Below, piece after piece: positions 15,401 to 15,672 of a stretch of 15,672 nt of DNA. Numbering within the stretch: the stretch's first letter is position 1; each line of letters opens with the position of its first letter. The notes under the pieces are model-generated. The model did no database searches, was not told the origin of the DNA, and saw only the letters and a program-made list of their open reading frames with translations. The stretch is from Pasteurellaceae bacterium (lineage in GTDB: Bacteria; Pseudomonadota; Gammaproteobacteria; Enterobacterales; Pasteurellaceae). Made by a program: the position numbers and the translations under genes. Location of the stretch: contig CAAELW010000045.1 of NCBI GenBank assembly GCA_900756875.1, positions 1-15,672 of the forward strand. The letters are read 5' to 3'.

Positions 15401-15672
15401 CAATACGATGAATCCACCACGCATAGCCTTGTTTTTTATGCTCTTCCCAATCGTAAAGCGGATTGCCCCAAAGTTGCCCAGTTGCACTGAACTGATCGGC
15501 AGGAACCCCCGCGACAAAAAGCGGATTACGTTCTTTATCTAATTGGAAGAGTTCAGGTTTTGTCCAAACTTCCACGCTATCTGCAGCCACGTAAATCGGC
15601 ATATCACCGATGATCTGAATGCCTTTTTGATTTGCGTAATTTTTTAATTCAGTCCATTGTTTGAAGAAGAAA
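12477..15672 (-). CDS. MalQ-GlgP fusion: 4-alpha-glucanotransferase joined to alpha-glucan phosphorylase (5' end outside the window)
   Basis: One uninterrupted frame reaches the right edge. The ATG at 15602 (residue 1 below) is internal, because in-frame MalQ sequence (FFFKQW...IIGD) precedes it. The GH77 half runs to residue 286 and has the nucleophile Asp80 (RIDHF), acid/base Glu127 (AEDLG) and Asp181 (GTHDND). The GT35 phosphorylase (287-1041, 755 residues) has the PLP lysine at 890 in EASGTGNMK and ends normally with [12 protein letters not shown]. MalQ rearranges short maltodextrins; the phosphorylase releases glucose-1-P. About 200 residues of MalQ lie outside. Phosphorylase length and signatures ([33 protein letters not shown]) are Firmicute, closest to streptococcal MalP, not the roughly 800-residue enteric form. 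Streptococci encode the two as adjacent genes malM-malP; here they are joined in frame. AGGA seven bases before the phosphorylase ATG at 14744 could allow separate initiation. Confidence 0.9.
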   Translation of the reverse strand, partial: FFFKQWTELKNYANQKGIQIIGDMPIYVAADSVEVWTKPELFQLDKERNPLFVAGVPADQFSATGQLWGNPLYDWEEHKKQGYAWWIHRIEESFKIYDVLRIDHFKGFSDYWQVDGKAEVAKDGSWQPGPGYDLFKTVKAQLGDLPIIAEDLGNIDDKARKLLADCNYPGMKILQFGFEDVRGKSLDSPHYCIPHSIVYTGTHDNDVTNGWYNSLTEQQQQYINDYTHRSEDESICQAMIRQLFATVSNTAIATMQDVLDLPASSRMNVPSTIGGNWQWRMQQSDLTKDKKDFLAKMTTLYQRANQENPMIKFSTFVKNETNKSLEQLSDKETYIQLLNYVKALAADKPKNTGKRKVYYISAEFLIGKLLSNNLINLGVYQDIKGELESVGKSLSHIEDIEPEPSLGNGGLGRLASCFIDSMSTLGLNAEGVGLNYHYGLFKQVFKKNEQHAEPNDWIKDNSWLIPTDISYEVPFKKFTLTSKLDRIDILGYKKDTKNYLNLFDIQSVNPKLIKKGIEFDKTAIEENLTLFLYPDDSDKNGELLRIYQQYFMVSNAAQLLIDEAIARGSNLHDLADYAYVQINDTHPSMVIPELIRLLTEKHQIKFAEAVEIVRNMVGYTNHTILAEALEKWPLDYLDEVVPHLVVIIKKLDKLVRAEYKDPAVQIIDKQKRVHMAHMDIHFSNSVNGVAALHTEILKNSELKAFYALYPEKFNNKTNGITFRRWLEFSNQPLAAYIKELIGDEYLHDATKLEKLLAFKDDKKVHQQLAKIKFENKLALKAYLKENKGIDLDENSIIDTQIKRFHEYKRQQMNALYVIHKYLEIKAGKLPKRKITVIFGGKAAPAYVIAQDIIHLILCLSELINNDPKVNKYLNVHLVENYNVSVAEKLIPATDISEQISLASKEASGTGNMKFMLNGALTLGTMDGANVEIAELAGAENIYTFGKDSESIIKLYETAGYVSKEYYENDKEIKRAVDFILNPAVVKLGNKTRLERLYNELLNKDWFMTLIDFNAYVDAKEQILADYEDQDSWNEKVVHNIAKAGFFSSDRTIAQYNADIWHCEG
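14742..14755 (-). promoter_or_regulatory. Internal ribosome binding site and start at the MalQ-GlgP junction
   Basis: On the minus strand AGGA (14752-14755) stands seven bases ahead of the ATG at 14742-14744, precisely where free-standing phosphorylases begin. It looks like the retained start signal of a formerly separate gene and could yield a 755-residue phosphorylase alone. Confidence 0.5.

Noticed and set aside
15600..15602. ATG at 15602 as the start of the MalQ-GlgP protein
   Set aside because: The frame stays open to the window edge and the upstream codons encode conserved MalQ sequence ending in IIGD, so this Met is internal.
1..15672. CRISPR array, insertion sequence, tRNA, rRNA, tandem repeats
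   Set aside because: Read through for each; no regular direct repeats, transposase motifs, cloverleaf-like sequences or rRNA segments were seen.

Overview
The window reads as chromosome of a Pasteurellaceae bacterium close to Haemophilus. The housekeeping proteins (LpxL/HtrB, FabI, the Nif3-family protein, RNase II, HldE, S15) look like those of Haemophilus influenzae as I remember them. Eight exact copies of the Haemophilus-type DNA uptake signal (AAGTGCGGT or its complement) lie between 236 and 8399. Gene order and the sugar module at the right end suggest a relative such as H. parainfluenzae rather than H. influenzae itself, but I cannot fix the species.

Layout. 1-745 (minus): a two-gene operon, a DUF454/YbaN-like membrane protein followed with overlap by a lipoprotein that resembles a peptide-ABC-transporter binding protein and is cut by the left edge. 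859-2898 (plus): prlC, oligopeptidase A. 3011-3280 (minus): rpsO, with a good promoter and terminator. 3411-4841 (minus) hldE and 4939-5874 (plus) lpxL: two divergent lipooligosaccharide genes with facing, overlapping promoters. 5953-6073: a strong promoter followed by a terminator hairpin with a C-rich loop and no ORF, a candidate small RNA. 6118-6873: a Nif3/YbgI-family protein. 6960-7748: fabI. 7815-9794: rnb. 9997-15672 (minus): a tight three-gene operon whose first gene runs off the right edge.

The right-hand operon is the most unusual part. In transcription order it encodes (i) one continuous ORF joining a short-type 4-alpha-glucanotransferase (MalQ/MalM) to a Firmicute-type alpha-glucan phosphorylase (GlgP/MalP), (ii) an endonuclease/exonuclease/phosphatase-fold protein best read as a maltose-6'-phosphate phosphatase (MapP-like), and (iii) a glucose/maltose-type PTS permease with EIIC and EIIB but no EIIA. 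Together they suggest a route in which maltose enters as maltose-6'-P, is dephosphorylated, rearranged into longer dextrins, and phosphorolysed to glucose-1-P. The phosphorylase half reads almost like a streptococcal protein and the operon has no exact uptake signal sequence, so acquisition from a Firmicute is likely.

No gene-free stretch exceeds 300 bases. The two longest are 5875-6117 (lpxL terminator plus candidate sRNA) and 9795-9996 (two hairpins between convergent genes). I saw no tRNA, rRNA, CRISPR array, insertion sequence or tandem repeat.
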